A stretch of 64,000 nt of DNA from CAVREM01 sp963728825 (GTDB lineage Bacteria > Acidobacteriota > Vicinamibacteria > Vicinamibacterales > CAVVIG01): the NCBI GenBank assembly GCA_963728825.1, contig CAVSLA010000006.1, forward strand, positions 124,001 through 188,000, given 5' to 3'. The notes beneath the pieces were generated by a model, which saw only the letters and a program-made list of their open reading frames with translations, did not search any database and was not told the DNA's origin. Below, in pieces: positions 15,548-24,176 of the stretch; position 1 is the stretch's first letter, and each line of letters opens with the position of its first letter. The position numbers were made by a program, and so were the translations under genes.

Positions 15548-17341
15548 CTATTTCACCTCTCTCAAGGGAATCAAGCCAGGCAGCGCCGTCTCGTCGACCG
15601 CGCCTTTCACCGGGGGCAGGTCCTGGAACATGAAATCCCACTTCCATCGCTCTGACGGGTTACTGGCCTGCAGCCAGTGCCGCGCGGTCACTGGGCGGGC
15701 GAACGCCAGCGTGGTCAATCCCTCGAAGCCCTCAAGGGCACTATAGCGGGCCGCGATATCCGCTCGCACGTGGGCCGGGCTCGTGTAGTCGAACGCCACG
15801 CCGAGCACCACGCTCAGATTCACCAGGATCTGCCAGTCTTCCATCGCGTCGCCTGGCGGCGGGATGACGCGCGCAGTCCCCTGCAGACGGCCCTGGTCGT
15901 TCGTATAGGACGCTTCTTTCTCCACGTACGATGCACCCGGAAGCACAAAATCGGCGGAGCGGGCCAGTTCGGTGAGAAGCGTCCCCTGCACGATGAGCAA
16001 CGGTAGCCGTCCAGCCGCTCGAGCTTCCAGAAGCCACCGCACGTCTCCGAGCGAACCGGTCGGGCCCGGGTCGAAGACGTAGAGCGCCGAAATCTGTCCT
16101 GCCTCGACCGCGGCACGCAGCCGGCTGAGATTCGGCCCGTCCGACGCCACATCGCCGGCGGCGGCCAGTCCCAGCATTCGAGCCCCGGCCACGTTCGGCG
16201 CGTCCACCGCCGGCACGGTGAACTTCGTCTCCGCGGGCTGCGCCTTGGGCGTCGTCCGCCAGCTGACGGCGACTGCGCCGGGCCCCAGCAGTTCGTCGGC
16301 GAGCCTGCCGAACAGGAACAGCTCTTCGTGTGACGCGTGTGCGGACAGCAGGAAGCGCACGCCTTCAGGATTCGCGCGGCCGGTGACGGCGAGGCGATCG
16401 GCGAGCTTCGACATCAGATCGTGCCAGGCGACCGGCTGCTGCACGCCGTTCTGGTCGCGCATCAGGGGCCGCGACAGGCGATCGTCGCTCTCAATCCAGT
16501 GGTACTCGAACCGGCCGATGTCGCACATCCAGTAGCCGTTGACGTCCGGGTTGAATCGTGGCGTGAAGCGGATGAGGCGTGAGCCCTTGGCCCATTCGGG
16601 CTTGGCCTTGATCCACGCGGTCGTGTTGCAGCCCTTCGAGCACAACGTGCAGATCGTGTCGACGGCGTTGGGGTTGTCCCACGGCCGCGACTTGAACCGG
16701 TAATCGCGCGTGGTAATCGCCCCGACCGGACAGACGTCCATCAGGTTGCCGGAAATGAGCGAGTGGACGCCTTCTTCCTGGAAGGTGGCGATCTCGCTGC
16801 CGTAGCCACGGTCGATGATGTTGATCTGCGCGTCGCCGTCCACGTCGCGCATGAACCTGACGCAGCGCGTGCACAGGATGCAGCGCTGACGGTTGAGCAT
16901 CAGCGTCGGACCGAAGTCGACGTCGCCGCGGACACCCTCGCCGTCGAACACGCGGCGTGGAAACTCCATCCGGCTCTGATCGGGCCCGAAGGTGTACGAG
17001 AAATCCTGGAGTGGACACTCGCCGCCCTTGTCGCAGACGGGGCAATCGAGCGGATGGTTGATCAGCAGGAACTCGAAGACCCCGGCCCGCGCCGCGACGA
17101 CGTCGTCGCTGCGCGTCGAGACGACCATCCCGTCGGCGCAGATCGTCGAGCACGAGGTCTGCAGCTTCGGCATCTTCTCGATCTTGACGACGCAGACGCG
17201 GCAGGACCCGTCGATGCCGATGCCGGGGTGATAGCAGTAATAAGGAACGGTAATGCCAGCCTCAATCGCCGCCTGTAGAACGGTCTTCCCCTTGTCGACG
17301 GTGACCTGCCGGCCGTCGATCGTCAGCGTGACGGTCTCCAT
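15548..17341 (-). CDS. nuoG: NADH-quinone oxidoreductase subunit G (NuoG)
   Basis: 597 residues. The N-terminal [2Fe-2S] domain (YYCYHPGIGIDGSCRVC), the His/Cys cluster region (HPLDCPVCDKGGECPLQ), two [4Fe-4S] sites (RCILCTRCVRFMRDV and MDVCPVGAI) and a fourth cluster motif (CTLCSKGCNT) lead into a molybdopterin-oxidoreductase-like domain. This is the peripheral electron-transfer subunit of complex I. It is shorter than many NuoG proteins. No other nuo gene lies in the window, so the rest of complex I must be elsewhere, or this serves another NAD-linked complex. Confidence 0.88.
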   Translation of the reverse strand: METVTLTIDGRQVTVDKGKTVLQAAIEAGITVPYYCYHPGIGIDGSCRVCVVKIEKMPKLQTSCSTICADGMVVSTRSDDVVAARAGVFEFLLINHPLDCPVCDKGGECPLQDFSYTFGPDQSRMEFPRRVFDGEGVRGDVDFGPTLMLNRQRCILCTRCVRFMRDVDGDAQINIIDRGYGSEIATFQEEGVHSLISGNLMDVCPVGAITTRDYRFKSRPWDNPNAVDTICTLCSKGCNTTAWIKAKPEWAKGSRLIRFTPRFNPDVNGYWMCDIGRFEYHWIESDDRLSRPLMRDQNGVQQPVAWHDLMSKLADRLAVTGRANPEGVRFLLSAHASHEELFLFGRLADELLGPGAVAVSWRTTPKAQPAETKFTVPAVDAPNVAGARMLGLAAAGDVASDGPNLSRLRAAVEAGQISALYVFDPGPTGSLGDVRWLLEARAAGRLPLLIVQGTLLTELARSADFVLPGASYVEKEASYTNDQGRLQGTARVIPPPGDAMEDWQILVNLSVVLGVAFDYTSPAHVRADIAARYSALEGFEGLTTLAFARPVTARHWLQASNPSERWKWDFMFQDLPPVKGAVDETALPGLIPLREVK

Positions 17342-17359
17342 AGATGACGATCTTAGAAC

Positions 17360-17460
17360 AATTGGTGAATTGGTGAGTTGGTGAATTGGTGATTGAGAGC
17401 AGAGAGTTGCGGAATCGGTGAATCAGGATTCACCAACTCGCCAATTCACCAGTTCACTGA
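17360..17460. repeat. GGTGAATTGGTGA inverted repeat region, family 2
   Basis: The left arm (17360-17392) has AATTGGTGAATTGGTGAG units; the right arm (17430-17460) has the inverse TTCACCAACTCGCCAATTCACC. Together they can form a long hairpin. The minus-strand TGA stop of the aminopeptidase gene (17454-17456) lies inside the right arm. Confidence 0.7.
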
Positions 17461-20216
17461 TTTCGCTTGATCTCGACCAGCGCGCCGTCGTCGATGTTGA
17501 TGGAGGCGCTGCGGAGCACGCCTTCCAGCGGGACGCGCATCTCGACCGTGCGGTCGGTGACCGGCACCAGCACCCCGGTGACGCGGCGATCGGTGTACTG
17601 AAGGGTGACGGCGACCGGAACGTCGAAGAGGTCGCCCTCCTGCGTGAAGCGCAGGAGCACTTCCTGCCGGCCGCCGGAGGTGGGCTCCACCTGCCAGGCG
17701 AACGTCATGCGCGGCAGGGTGGCGCCGTAAATCCAGCGTTCGAAGAAGCGTTCGAGCGATCGTCCTGACTCGGCCTCCATCGCGGCGCGAAAGTCCTCGG
17801 TGCCGACCTTGATGAATCGTGCGCCGACATAGAAGCGCCGCAGGCCGCGCAGGAAGGCATCGTCACCAACCAGGCGGCGCAGCATGTGGAGCACCGCCGC
17901 CCCTTTGTTGTAGACCAGCGCCCTGAACACGGTCGGTTGATTGCGGATGTGGCCGAGCCGGTAGCCGAGATAGACCGGGCCCTGATCGGAGCGATCGATC
18001 GCCCATTTGCGAAGCTGGCGCATCATCGCGCCAAACACGTCGTCGCCGTAGCGGTGCTCGGCGTAGAGCGCCGCGAAGTACTGCGAGAACCCTTCGCTCA
18101 GCCACTGCTCGTGATAGTTGCGCCAGCCGACCGCCTGGCCCCACCACTGATGCGCCATTTCATGGGCCAGGAAGAATTCGGGAAACCCTTCGAAGTTCAC
18201 CGGATCGGTCTGCCAGCGCAGCGGCGTGTTCGGCAGCGGCTGATTCAGCGCCGCAAAGTAGGCAGGACTGTGGCCGCCGGGCTGGACGTGCTCGATGAGC
18301 GCGAGGGTGAAGCTGGCGTACGGGGCGTCGCCGATGAGCGAATGGTAGAAGCGGGCGACGTCCGCCGCGTCGTTGATCAATTCCCGGCCGCGGGGCACCT
18401 GCAACGGGTTGGCGTCGACGGTGAGGGTGATGGCGTCGTAGACCGAGCCGGTCATCGCCGGGGCGGGTGTGGAACCCAGGGAGCCGTTGGCGCGGCCACC
18501 TTCGCTGGGCGCCGATCCGTCGAAGGCCACCGTCACGCGATCGGCCCGCACGAAACGGCTGGCGATGAAGGCGAGGTATCGCACGGGCCGGTTGGCCACG
18601 AATTCGAACTGGCGTTGCGGTTGCGCCCCGACCCGCGCAGACACGGCCATCGGCGTTCCGACCGGTTCCCCGGTGGCCACGCAGGCGAGCGTCGCCGGCA
18701 GGGTGATGCGAATCCGCGCCGTGGCGTAATCGGAGATCGGGGCCTGCGGGTACCAATGGCTGCGACTGCTGTACAGGTAGCTGCGTTCCCCGGTGGGAAT
18801 GGTGATATCCGCCATCATCCGCTGGGACGGATTGTCGCCGCGCCCCGGCGGCGGCGTCTGCTGCACGGCGAGCGTTTCGCGCTCCGGTGCCTGCGGCGCG
18901 AGCCGGCCGCTGTAGGTGACGGTCAGCGTCAATTCCGCGTCCCGCGTCAACGTATAGGGCAGGTTCACCAGGACCGTGTTCTGGTTCCGGACCCGCAGGT
19001 TGAACAGGCGGCCGTACTGCTCGCTGATCACCGAGTGCACGGTGAGCGAGTCGGCCAACCGCAGGGACACCTGGGAAATCGAGCTCGTGGCGACCCTCAA
19101 GCGCAGTCTGGCGCGGCCTTCGAGCCATTGGCGTTCCGGCGTCGGCGAGGCGGCCACATCGATGTCGTATTCGAGGATGTCGTAGGCGGCGAGCTCGTCC
19201 TCGTTGTAGAACCGGCCGCGCGTGGCGAGCCGTTCGACTGACGGATACACCGAGATGTTCCGCCCGCGCCGCCGGTTGAACAGGCTGATGTCCTCGGGCT
19301 CGCTGCGGCTGCGCACGTAGGTGAGCGTTTCGAACCGGCTGGTCCGGACCTCGGCGAGAAAGTCGCCGGCCGACGGCGCGAGCGACCAGCTGTCGGGGGT
19401 CAGGTCGCCCAGCTCCAGCGCATAACTTTTCGCCGACTCGACCCGGAAGATTTCCTCGGCGCGGCGCACCTCCCGCGCGTCGAGCGTTGTCGCGACCAGC
19501 TGGTTGACGTCGGCGTGAAGCGAGAGCTCGCCGACGCGGACGAACGCCGCATCGAAGCGCGACTCGATGCGGGTGTCGCCGGCAAAGATGCGGACCTGAC
19601 CCTTCTCGGATTCAGGCGTCGGCTCGAAGCGCATGTCGCCGCGGCCGATCAGGACCAGGCCGGTGACCCCTTGATCGGTGTCGACGGTGAAGACCGACCC
19701 TTCAGTCAGGTGCAGCTCCAGATCTTCGGAGCGGACGGTGAAGTTCTTTGCGCGAAACTGGCGCGTCGAATTGAGCGAGAGCCGATACAGGTTCTCGACG
19801 TTAGAGAGGCGCTCCTGATCGGCCAGCCGCCATTCGACGTCGTCGATCTTCTTGATATCGAACTGCCAGGTGGCGATCCGCGCGCGGTCGCCGTATTCGA
19901 TGAAGGCGTCGACCATGATGCGGTGGCCGAAGCCGGGCAGCGTGCCGGCGAGCGGCTGCCGGTCACGCTCGACGACGACCGCGCGCGTCACGGCCGGCCG
20001 GAACTCGAGGGCCACGAAGTTCTGGGCGCGGGTCTGGTCGGCCGCCGCCACGAGCAGCGAAAAGTACCCGGTCCGGTCGTTCGATCGGAGCGCCTGCTCG
20101 ACACGCCCGAGCAGCCCGCGCACCCGCGCCTCGTCGTCGGCCTGCAGCGCGGCGGCGCCCCCCTGCTGGAGCAGCACCGCGCAGAAGATCGCCGCGGACA
20201 GGACTCGTGCTTTCAT
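17454..20216 (-). CDS. Exported M1-family metallopeptidase
   Basis: About 920 residues. A signal peptide (MKARVLSAAIFCAVLLQQGG) leads to a long N-terminal beta-rich region and a gluzincin domain with the zinc motif HEMAHQWWGQ and the downstream Glu in WLSEGFSQYFAAL. The usual GAMEN exopeptidase motif is not seen where expected (HVQPGGHSP is there instead), so specificity may differ from aminopeptidase N. The ATG at 20216 is chosen because it starts the signal peptide; the frame is open to 20285 but that part is repeat DNA. The C-terminus may bind peptide ends as in other M1 enzymes. Confidence 0.85.
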   Translation of the reverse strand: MKARVLSAAIFCAVLLQQGGAAALQADDEARVRGLLGRVEQALRSNDRTGYFSLLVAAADQTRAQNFVALEFRPAVTRAVVVERDRQPLAGTLPGFGHRIMVDAFIEYGDRARIATWQFDIKKIDDVEWRLADQERLSNVENLYRLSLNSTRQFRAKNFTVRSEDLELHLTEGSVFTVDTDQGVTGLVLIGRGDMRFEPTPESEKGQVRIFAGDTRIESRFDAAFVRVGELSLHADVNQLVATTLDAREVRRAEEIFRVESAKSYALELGDLTPDSWSLAPSAGDFLAEVRTSRFETLTYVRSRSEPEDISLFNRRRGRNISVYPSVERLATRGRFYNEDELAAYDILEYDIDVAASPTPERQWLEGRARLRLRVATSSISQVSLRLADSLTVHSVISEQYGRLFNLRVRNQNTVLVNLPYTLTRDAELTLTVTYSGRLAPQAPERETLAVQQTPPPGRGDNPSQRMMADITIPTGERSYLYSSRSHWYPQAPISDYATARIRITLPATLACVATGEPVGTPMAVSARVGAQPQRQFEFVANRPVRYLAFIASRFVRADRVTVAFDGSAPSEGGRANGSLGSTPAPAMTGSVYDAITLTVDANPLQVPRGRELINDAADVARFYHSLIGDAPYASFTLALIEHVQPGGHSPAYFAALNQPLPNTPLRWQTDPVNFEGFPEFFLAHEMAHQWWGQAVGWRNYHEQWLSEGFSQYFAALYAEHRYGDDVFGAMMRQLRKWAIDRSDQGPVYLGYRLGHIRNQPTVFRALVYNKGAAVLHMLRRLVGDDAFLRGLRRFYVGARFIKVGTEDFRAAMEAESGRSLERFFERWIYGATLPRMTFAWQVEPTSGGRQEVLLRFTQEGDLFDVPVAVTLQYTDRRVTGVLVPVTDRTVEMRVPLEGVLRSASINIDDGALVEIKRNQ

Positions 20217-20227
20217 GATCGACAAGC

Positions 20228-20276
20228 GGGACGGGGATATTTTCCCACCGAATCGACCGGTCAATATCCCCGTCCC
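20228..20276. repeat. REP-like perfect inverted repeat (GGGACGGGGATATT)
   Basis: A 14-bp perfect inverted repeat: GGGACGGGGATATT (20228-20241) and AATATCCCCGTCCC (20263-20276), with a 21-nt spacer. It lies between the PP2C phosphatase stop and the aminopeptidase start. This motif type is typical of dispersed REP elements. Confidence 0.75.
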
Positions 20277-20284
20277 CTTTTCCA

Positions 20285-21418
20285 TTAGACACCAGCCGCG
20301 ACCGCGCTGGACCGCCGTAAGAGAAGGATCGTCAGATCGTCGGCAAAGCGTACGTCGCCGGTGTGCGTCTCGACGGCGCGAACGACATTCTGTGCCAAAT
20401 CGGGCACGCTCGCGGTCCGGTCTTTGACCAGCGCCGCTTCGAGGCCGCGCTCATCGAAGGGCCGTCCGGCCGGGCTTTCGGCTTCCGTGATGCCGTCGCT
20501 GTAGACGGCCAGCAAATCGTCGACATCCAGCAACGTTCGCCCGCTGGTGTAGCCGGCCTGCGCAAACATTCCCAGCGCAATCCCGCCGTCGCACAGTCGG
20601 TCGATCTCGCCGCCGGCGCGGACCACGAGCGGTTGGGTGTGCCCGGCGTTGACATACTGCAGCTCGCCGGTCGCCGGTCTGAAGACGCCGCAGAACAGCG
20701 TGATGAAGCGGTTGCCGGGCGCATGTTTCGACACCTGCACGTTCAGACGACGAGCGATCTCGGACACGTCCAGCTGTTCGTCCTCGATCAGCGGCACGAG
20801 CGTTCGGAACATCGCCAGCAGCAGCGCCATCAGCAGCGCCGCCGGACTGCCCTTGCCGGAGACGTCCCCGACCGCAATCACCAGACGACCGTCGCCAAGC
20901 GGCTGGATGTCATAGAAGTCGCCGCCGACGGTGTTGGCGGGCCGGCTCATGCCGACCACCTCGACGCCGGGGGACCGGTACAGCCCGGCCGGCAGCATCG
21001 CATTCTGGATCTCGCGCGCGACTTCCAGATCGTTCTTGAGCGACAACCGGTCGGCGACTTCGAGCAGCACCAGCAGATTGACGAGCAGGAACGCCAGCAG
21101 CAACCAGCCGGTGCCGTCCTCGATGCGATCGACGCCAACCAGATTCAGCAGCCCGACCAGCGCGGACGCCAGCGCAAACCCGTAGACCGCCCGCCGCGCC
21201 GGCGACAGCCGCATCGTGAAGTTGACAAAAAACACCCGGGTGTAGGCCAGCGCGCGGCGATACCACGGCAGCTTGTCGAACTGTCTGAAGTCGACGTGCC
21301 TGGCAAAAAATCGGTACGCGTCGCGCGTGTCCCGCGTGAACAGCCGATGCAGATCGTCGGTCGTCAGGTCGCGCGTGTAATCCTGGAAGAAGCCGGTTGG
21401 ACGCGGACGACCGGTCAC
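20285..21418 (-). CDS. PP2C-type (RsbU/SpoIIE) phosphatase with membrane region
   Basis: 377 residues. An N-terminal region of about 75 residues, two adjacent hydrophobic helices (about 78-120: AVYGFALASALVGLLNLVGV and GWLLLAFLLVNLLVLLEV), then a SpoIIE domain (from about 135) with GGDFYDI, VGDVSGKGSPAALLM, YSDGITEAE and FADDLTILLL. Metal-binding aspartates are present, so it should be active on a phosphoserine anti-anti-sigma protein. It overlaps the upstream kbl-like gene by 4 bp (ATGA), so the two are translationally coupled, although no functional link is obvious. Confidence 0.85.
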   Translation of the reverse strand: MTGRPRPTGFFQDYTRDLTTDDLHRLFTRDTRDAYRFFARHVDFRQFDKLPWYRRALAYTRVFFVNFTMRLSPARRAVYGFALASALVGLLNLVGVDRIEDGTGWLLLAFLLVNLLVLLEVADRLSLKNDLEVAREIQNAMLPAGLYRSPGVEVVGMSRPANTVGGDFYDIQPLGDGRLVIAVGDVSGKGSPAALLMALLLAMFRTLVPLIEDEQLDVSEIARRLNVQVSKHAPGNRFITLFCGVFRPATGELQYVNAGHTQPLVVRAGGEIDRLCDGGIALGMFAQAGYTSGRTLLDVDDLLAVYSDGITEAESPAGRPFDERGLEAALVKDRTASVPDLAQNVVRAVETHTGDVRFADDLTILLLRRSSAVAAGV

Positions 21419-22599
21419 TGCAGGATTCCCAGCTCGCGGCCGACCTTGGCGAACGCGTCGAGCGCGCCCTGCAGCTCCTGCCGCGTGTGGGTCGCGGTCA
21501 CGATCGTGCGCACGCGCGCCTTGTCCTTCGCGACCGTGGGAAATGCGATGCCTTGCGCGAACACGCCCTCGTCAAACAGCCGATCCGACAGCCGCATCGC
21601 CAGTGCTCCGTCGCCGACGATCACGGGAGTGATTGGACTCTCGCTGGCGCCGGTGTCGAACCCGAGCTGCTGCAGGCCGGCCTTGAAGAAGCGGGTGTTC
21701 TCCCACAGCTGATCGATGATCTGCGGCTCTTCCAGCAGGACGTCGAGGGCCGCGATGCAGGCGGCGGCGACGGCGGGCGGATGCGACGTCGAAAAGAGAA
21801 ACGGGCGGGCGCGGTGGTACAGGAAGTCGATCAGCGCGCGGCTGCCGGCGACATACCCCCCGAGCGAGCCGACCGCCTTCGACAGCGTGCCGACCTGGAC
21901 GTCGACGCGCCCGTGCACCTTGAAGTGGTCGATGGTGCCGCGCCCATTCGCGCCGAATACCCCGCTGGCATGCGCATCGTCGACCATCATGATGCAGCCG
22001 AACTCCTCGGCGAGGTCGCACAACCCCGGGAGCGGCCCGAGGTCGCCGTCCATGCTGAACACGCCGTCGGTAATCAGCAGCTTGCGCTGCGCCGCCGGCA
22101 GTGATTTCAAAATGGCGCGGGCACCATCGACGTCCTTGTGGGGAAAGACCTTGATGGCCGCCCGACTCAAGCGCGCGCCGTCGATGATGCTCGCGTGGTT
22201 CAACTCGTCGGACACGACGACATCGTCTTTGGTGAGGATTGACGACACGGTGCCGGCATTGGCGGCGAACCCGCTCTGGAAGACGACAACCGCTTCGGTC
22301 TTCTTGAAGTCGGCGAGCCTGCGTTCCAGTTCCATGTGGATCGCCATCGTGCCGGCAATCGTCCTGACCGAGCCCGACCCGACGCCGAACCGCTCGAGAG
22401 CGTCCAGCGCGCGGGCGCGAAGCTTCGGGTGCGTCGTGAGCCCCAGGTAGTTATTAGACGAGAGATTGACGACCGATCGCCCATCGAACGTCGTTGACGC
22501 CTTCTGTTCGCCGTCCAGCACCCGCAGCCGGCGGTACAGGCCCGCCTGCCGCAGAGAGTCGAGCTCCTCGGTGAGATAGGCGAGCGGATTGGGACGCAT
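21415..22599 (-). CDS. kbl: Kbl/BioF-family alpha-oxoamine synthase (glycine C-acetyltransferase-like)
   Basis: 394 residues with PLP-dependent fold type I. Signatures: NNYLGLTTHP, GVGSGSVRTIAGT, DELNHASIIDGARLS, the PLP contact DDAHASGVFGANGRG and the Schiff-base lysine in GTLSKAVGSLGGY. It is closest in pattern to 2-amino-3-ketobutyrate CoA ligase, which makes glycine and acetyl-CoA in threonine breakdown; 8-amino-7-oxononanoate synthase and serine palmitoyltransferase share these motifs. No tdh or bio gene is adjacent, so the exact substrate is open. Confidence 0.82.
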   Translation of the reverse strand: MRPNPLAYLTEELDSLRQAGLYRRLRVLDGEQKASTTFDGRSVVNLSSNNYLGLTTHPKLRARALDALERFGVGSGSVRTIAGTMAIHMELERRLADFKKTEAVVVFQSGFAANAGTVSSILTKDDVVVSDELNHASIIDGARLSRAAIKVFPHKDVDGARAILKSLPAAQRKLLITDGVFSMDGDLGPLPGLCDLAEEFGCIMMVDDAHASGVFGANGRGTIDHFKVHGRVDVQVGTLSKAVGSLGGYVAGSRALIDFLYHRARPFLFSTSHPPAVAAACIAALDVLLEEPQIIDQLWENTRFFKAGLQQLGFDTGASESPITPVIVGDGALAMRLSDRLFDEGVFAQGIAFPTVAKDKARVRTIVTATHTRQELQGALDAFAKVGRELGILQ

Positions 22600-22600
22600 A

Positions 22601-22731
22601 TAGTCGGCAGTCGTCAGTCGTCAGTCAAACAGTCGTCGACTGACATCGGTCAACTGGTCGGATTCCGATGGGACAGTCTAGCGCGACTGTTGATTGACGA
22701 CTGATGACTGCCGACTGATGACTGCCGACTA
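22601..22731. repeat. Family 1 long inverted repeat (TAGTCGGCAGTC...GACTGCCGACTA)
   Basis: The left side runs TAGTCGGCAGTCGTCAGTCG and onward, the right side is its inverse ending GACTGCCGACTA, so about 130 bp can fold on itself. The rightmost TAG on the minus strand (22729-22731) is the stop codon of the small membrane protein gene. Confidence 0.75.
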
Positions 22732-23064
22732 CCAGCTTGCGATGAGAAAGAGGGCACTCCACGGGGCGATTGCGACTGCAAGGTAAAAGGCGGTGAGCAG
22801 GGCGACGACGCCGTGGACGCGCAGCAGGTGGAGGATGATCCCGCAGCCGACCGCCAGCAGCTTGGCGCTCGTCAGTCCCACGCCGGGCCCGGCCAGGTCG
22901 ACGGCTGAGCTGATGAGCGGGTTGGCCTCGATGGACGCGCCCCAGATGGCCATGCCGAGGTAGGTGAAGACGCCGTCGAGCCCCTGGACGATCATGAAGC
23001 TGACGACCAGCAAGTTGCCGTAAAAGTCGTTCGCTGCGTCCCAAGGTCGGCAGAGCCGTTCCAT
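22729..23064 (-). CDS. Small multi-helix membrane protein (DUF5658-like)
   Basis: 111 residues with three or four hydrophobic helices. The pattern LDGVFTYLGMAIWGASIEANPL (Asp, Thr, Gly and Glu-Ala-Asn-Pro in the first helical pair) matches the DUF5658 signature. Function is not known. Its stop codon is the first triplet of a family 1 repeat. Confidence 0.65.
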   Translation of the reverse strand: MERLCRPWDAANDFYGNLLVVSFMIVQGLDGVFTYLGMAIWGASIEANPLISSAVDLAGPGVGLTSAKLLAVGCGIILHLLRVHGVVALLTAFYLAVAIAPWSALFLIASW

Positions 23065-23108
23065 TTCCGCCCTCGGTGGGCGGAAACATCAAAACGGATG
23101 CCCGGGAG

Positions 23109-24176
23109 CTAGGTGATCCGTGACCCGCGCGCTTCGACCATGTCCCGTTCGTCGAGCAGCACCTGAACCACGACCTGCAGAATGGCGGCCGACGGGACGG
23201 CCAGCACCGCGCCGATGACCCCGAGGAGTGAGCCCCCGATGAGCAGGGCGATGATGACCGTCACCGCGCTCACGCCGACCTGCCGCGCCATGATCTTCGG
23301 CACGAGAAAGTGATTCTCGATCTGCTGTTGTGCGAGGAAGAAGATCAGGACGAACAACCCGGTCTGCGGCGAAATCGTGAAGGCCACCACCACCGCCGGC
23401 ACCGCCGCGAGGATGGGACCGACCACCGGGATCATCTCGCCGAGCGCCGCGACGAGCGCCAGCACATAGAAGTACGGTACGCCGAGCAGATACAAACCGA
23501 TTGCCGCGCTCACGCCAATCACGCCGGCCAGGAAGAGCTGGCCGCTCAACCAGGCGCTGACCTTGACCGAAATCTTTTCTGCGGCTTCCTGAACGCGAGG
23601 ACGGTCGGCGCGCGGAAAAAGGCGGGCGAAGCCGGAAAACAGCGCGTCACTTTCGATGAGCAGGTAGAACGTCAGAATCAGGACCGTCAGGAGCGCGAAG
23701 ACACCCTGAACGACCCCGGTGGCCGCCATCGCGACGGTGCCGACCGCATCGCCGGAGGCCGGCGCCCGTCGCAACGCTTCCTCGAGAGTGATTCGATGAT
23801 CGAGCAGGCCGTAGCGGATGAGGAACGTCTGTCCCCGGTCGACCAGCCCGGGGAGCGCCGTCCATAACGCCTGTGCCTGCGTCACCAGCGGAGGAATCAC
23901 CAGGAAGCCGACGACGATCAATGTCCCGACGATGAGCACGTAGACCGAGAGGATGGCCAGCCAGCGGGGCACTCGCTGACCCACCGGGACGACCTGTTGA
24001 TGTTCGATGGCGTGCACGACCGGCCCGAAGCCGATCGCGAGGAGAACGCTGACGTAGATCAGCAGCAGGACGTCGCGCGCCAGATACAGCGTCCAGACGA
24101 CCACCACGCCGAGCGCGGCAATCGTTACGGCCTGGGCGGCCGAGGCGATGCCGCGCGTCAGCCTACGATCGGGCAA
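23109..24176 (-). CDS. AI-2E family transporter (PerM/TqsA-like)
   Basis: 355 residues with about eight membrane helices in the arrangement of the AI-2E exporter family, including the early helix VVWTLYLARDVLLLIYVSVL and the conserved central and C-terminal helices (YVLALVAALGEMIPVVGPIL, FFLAQQQIENHFLVPKIMAR). Members export autoinducer-2 or other small molecules, or act as Na/Li-proton antiporters; substrate cannot be inferred. It overlaps the upstream aminotransferase gene by 14 bp and is likely translated from the same message. Confidence 0.85.
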   Translation of the reverse strand: MPDRRLTRGIASAAQAVTIAALGVVVVWTLYLARDVLLLIYVSVLLAIGFGPVVHAIEHQQVVPVGQRVPRWLAILSVYVLIVGTLIVVGFLVIPPLVTQAQALWTALPGLVDRGQTFLIRYGLLDHRITLEEALRRAPASGDAVGTVAMAATGVVQGVFALLTVLILTFYLLIESDALFSGFARLFPRADRPRVQEAAEKISVKVSAWLSGQLFLAGVIGVSAAIGLYLLGVPYFYVLALVAALGEMIPVVGPILAAVPAVVVAFTISPQTGLFVLIFFLAQQQIENHFLVPKIMARQVGVSAVTVIIALLIGGSLLGVIGAVLAVPSAAILQVVVQVLLDERDMVEARGSRIT

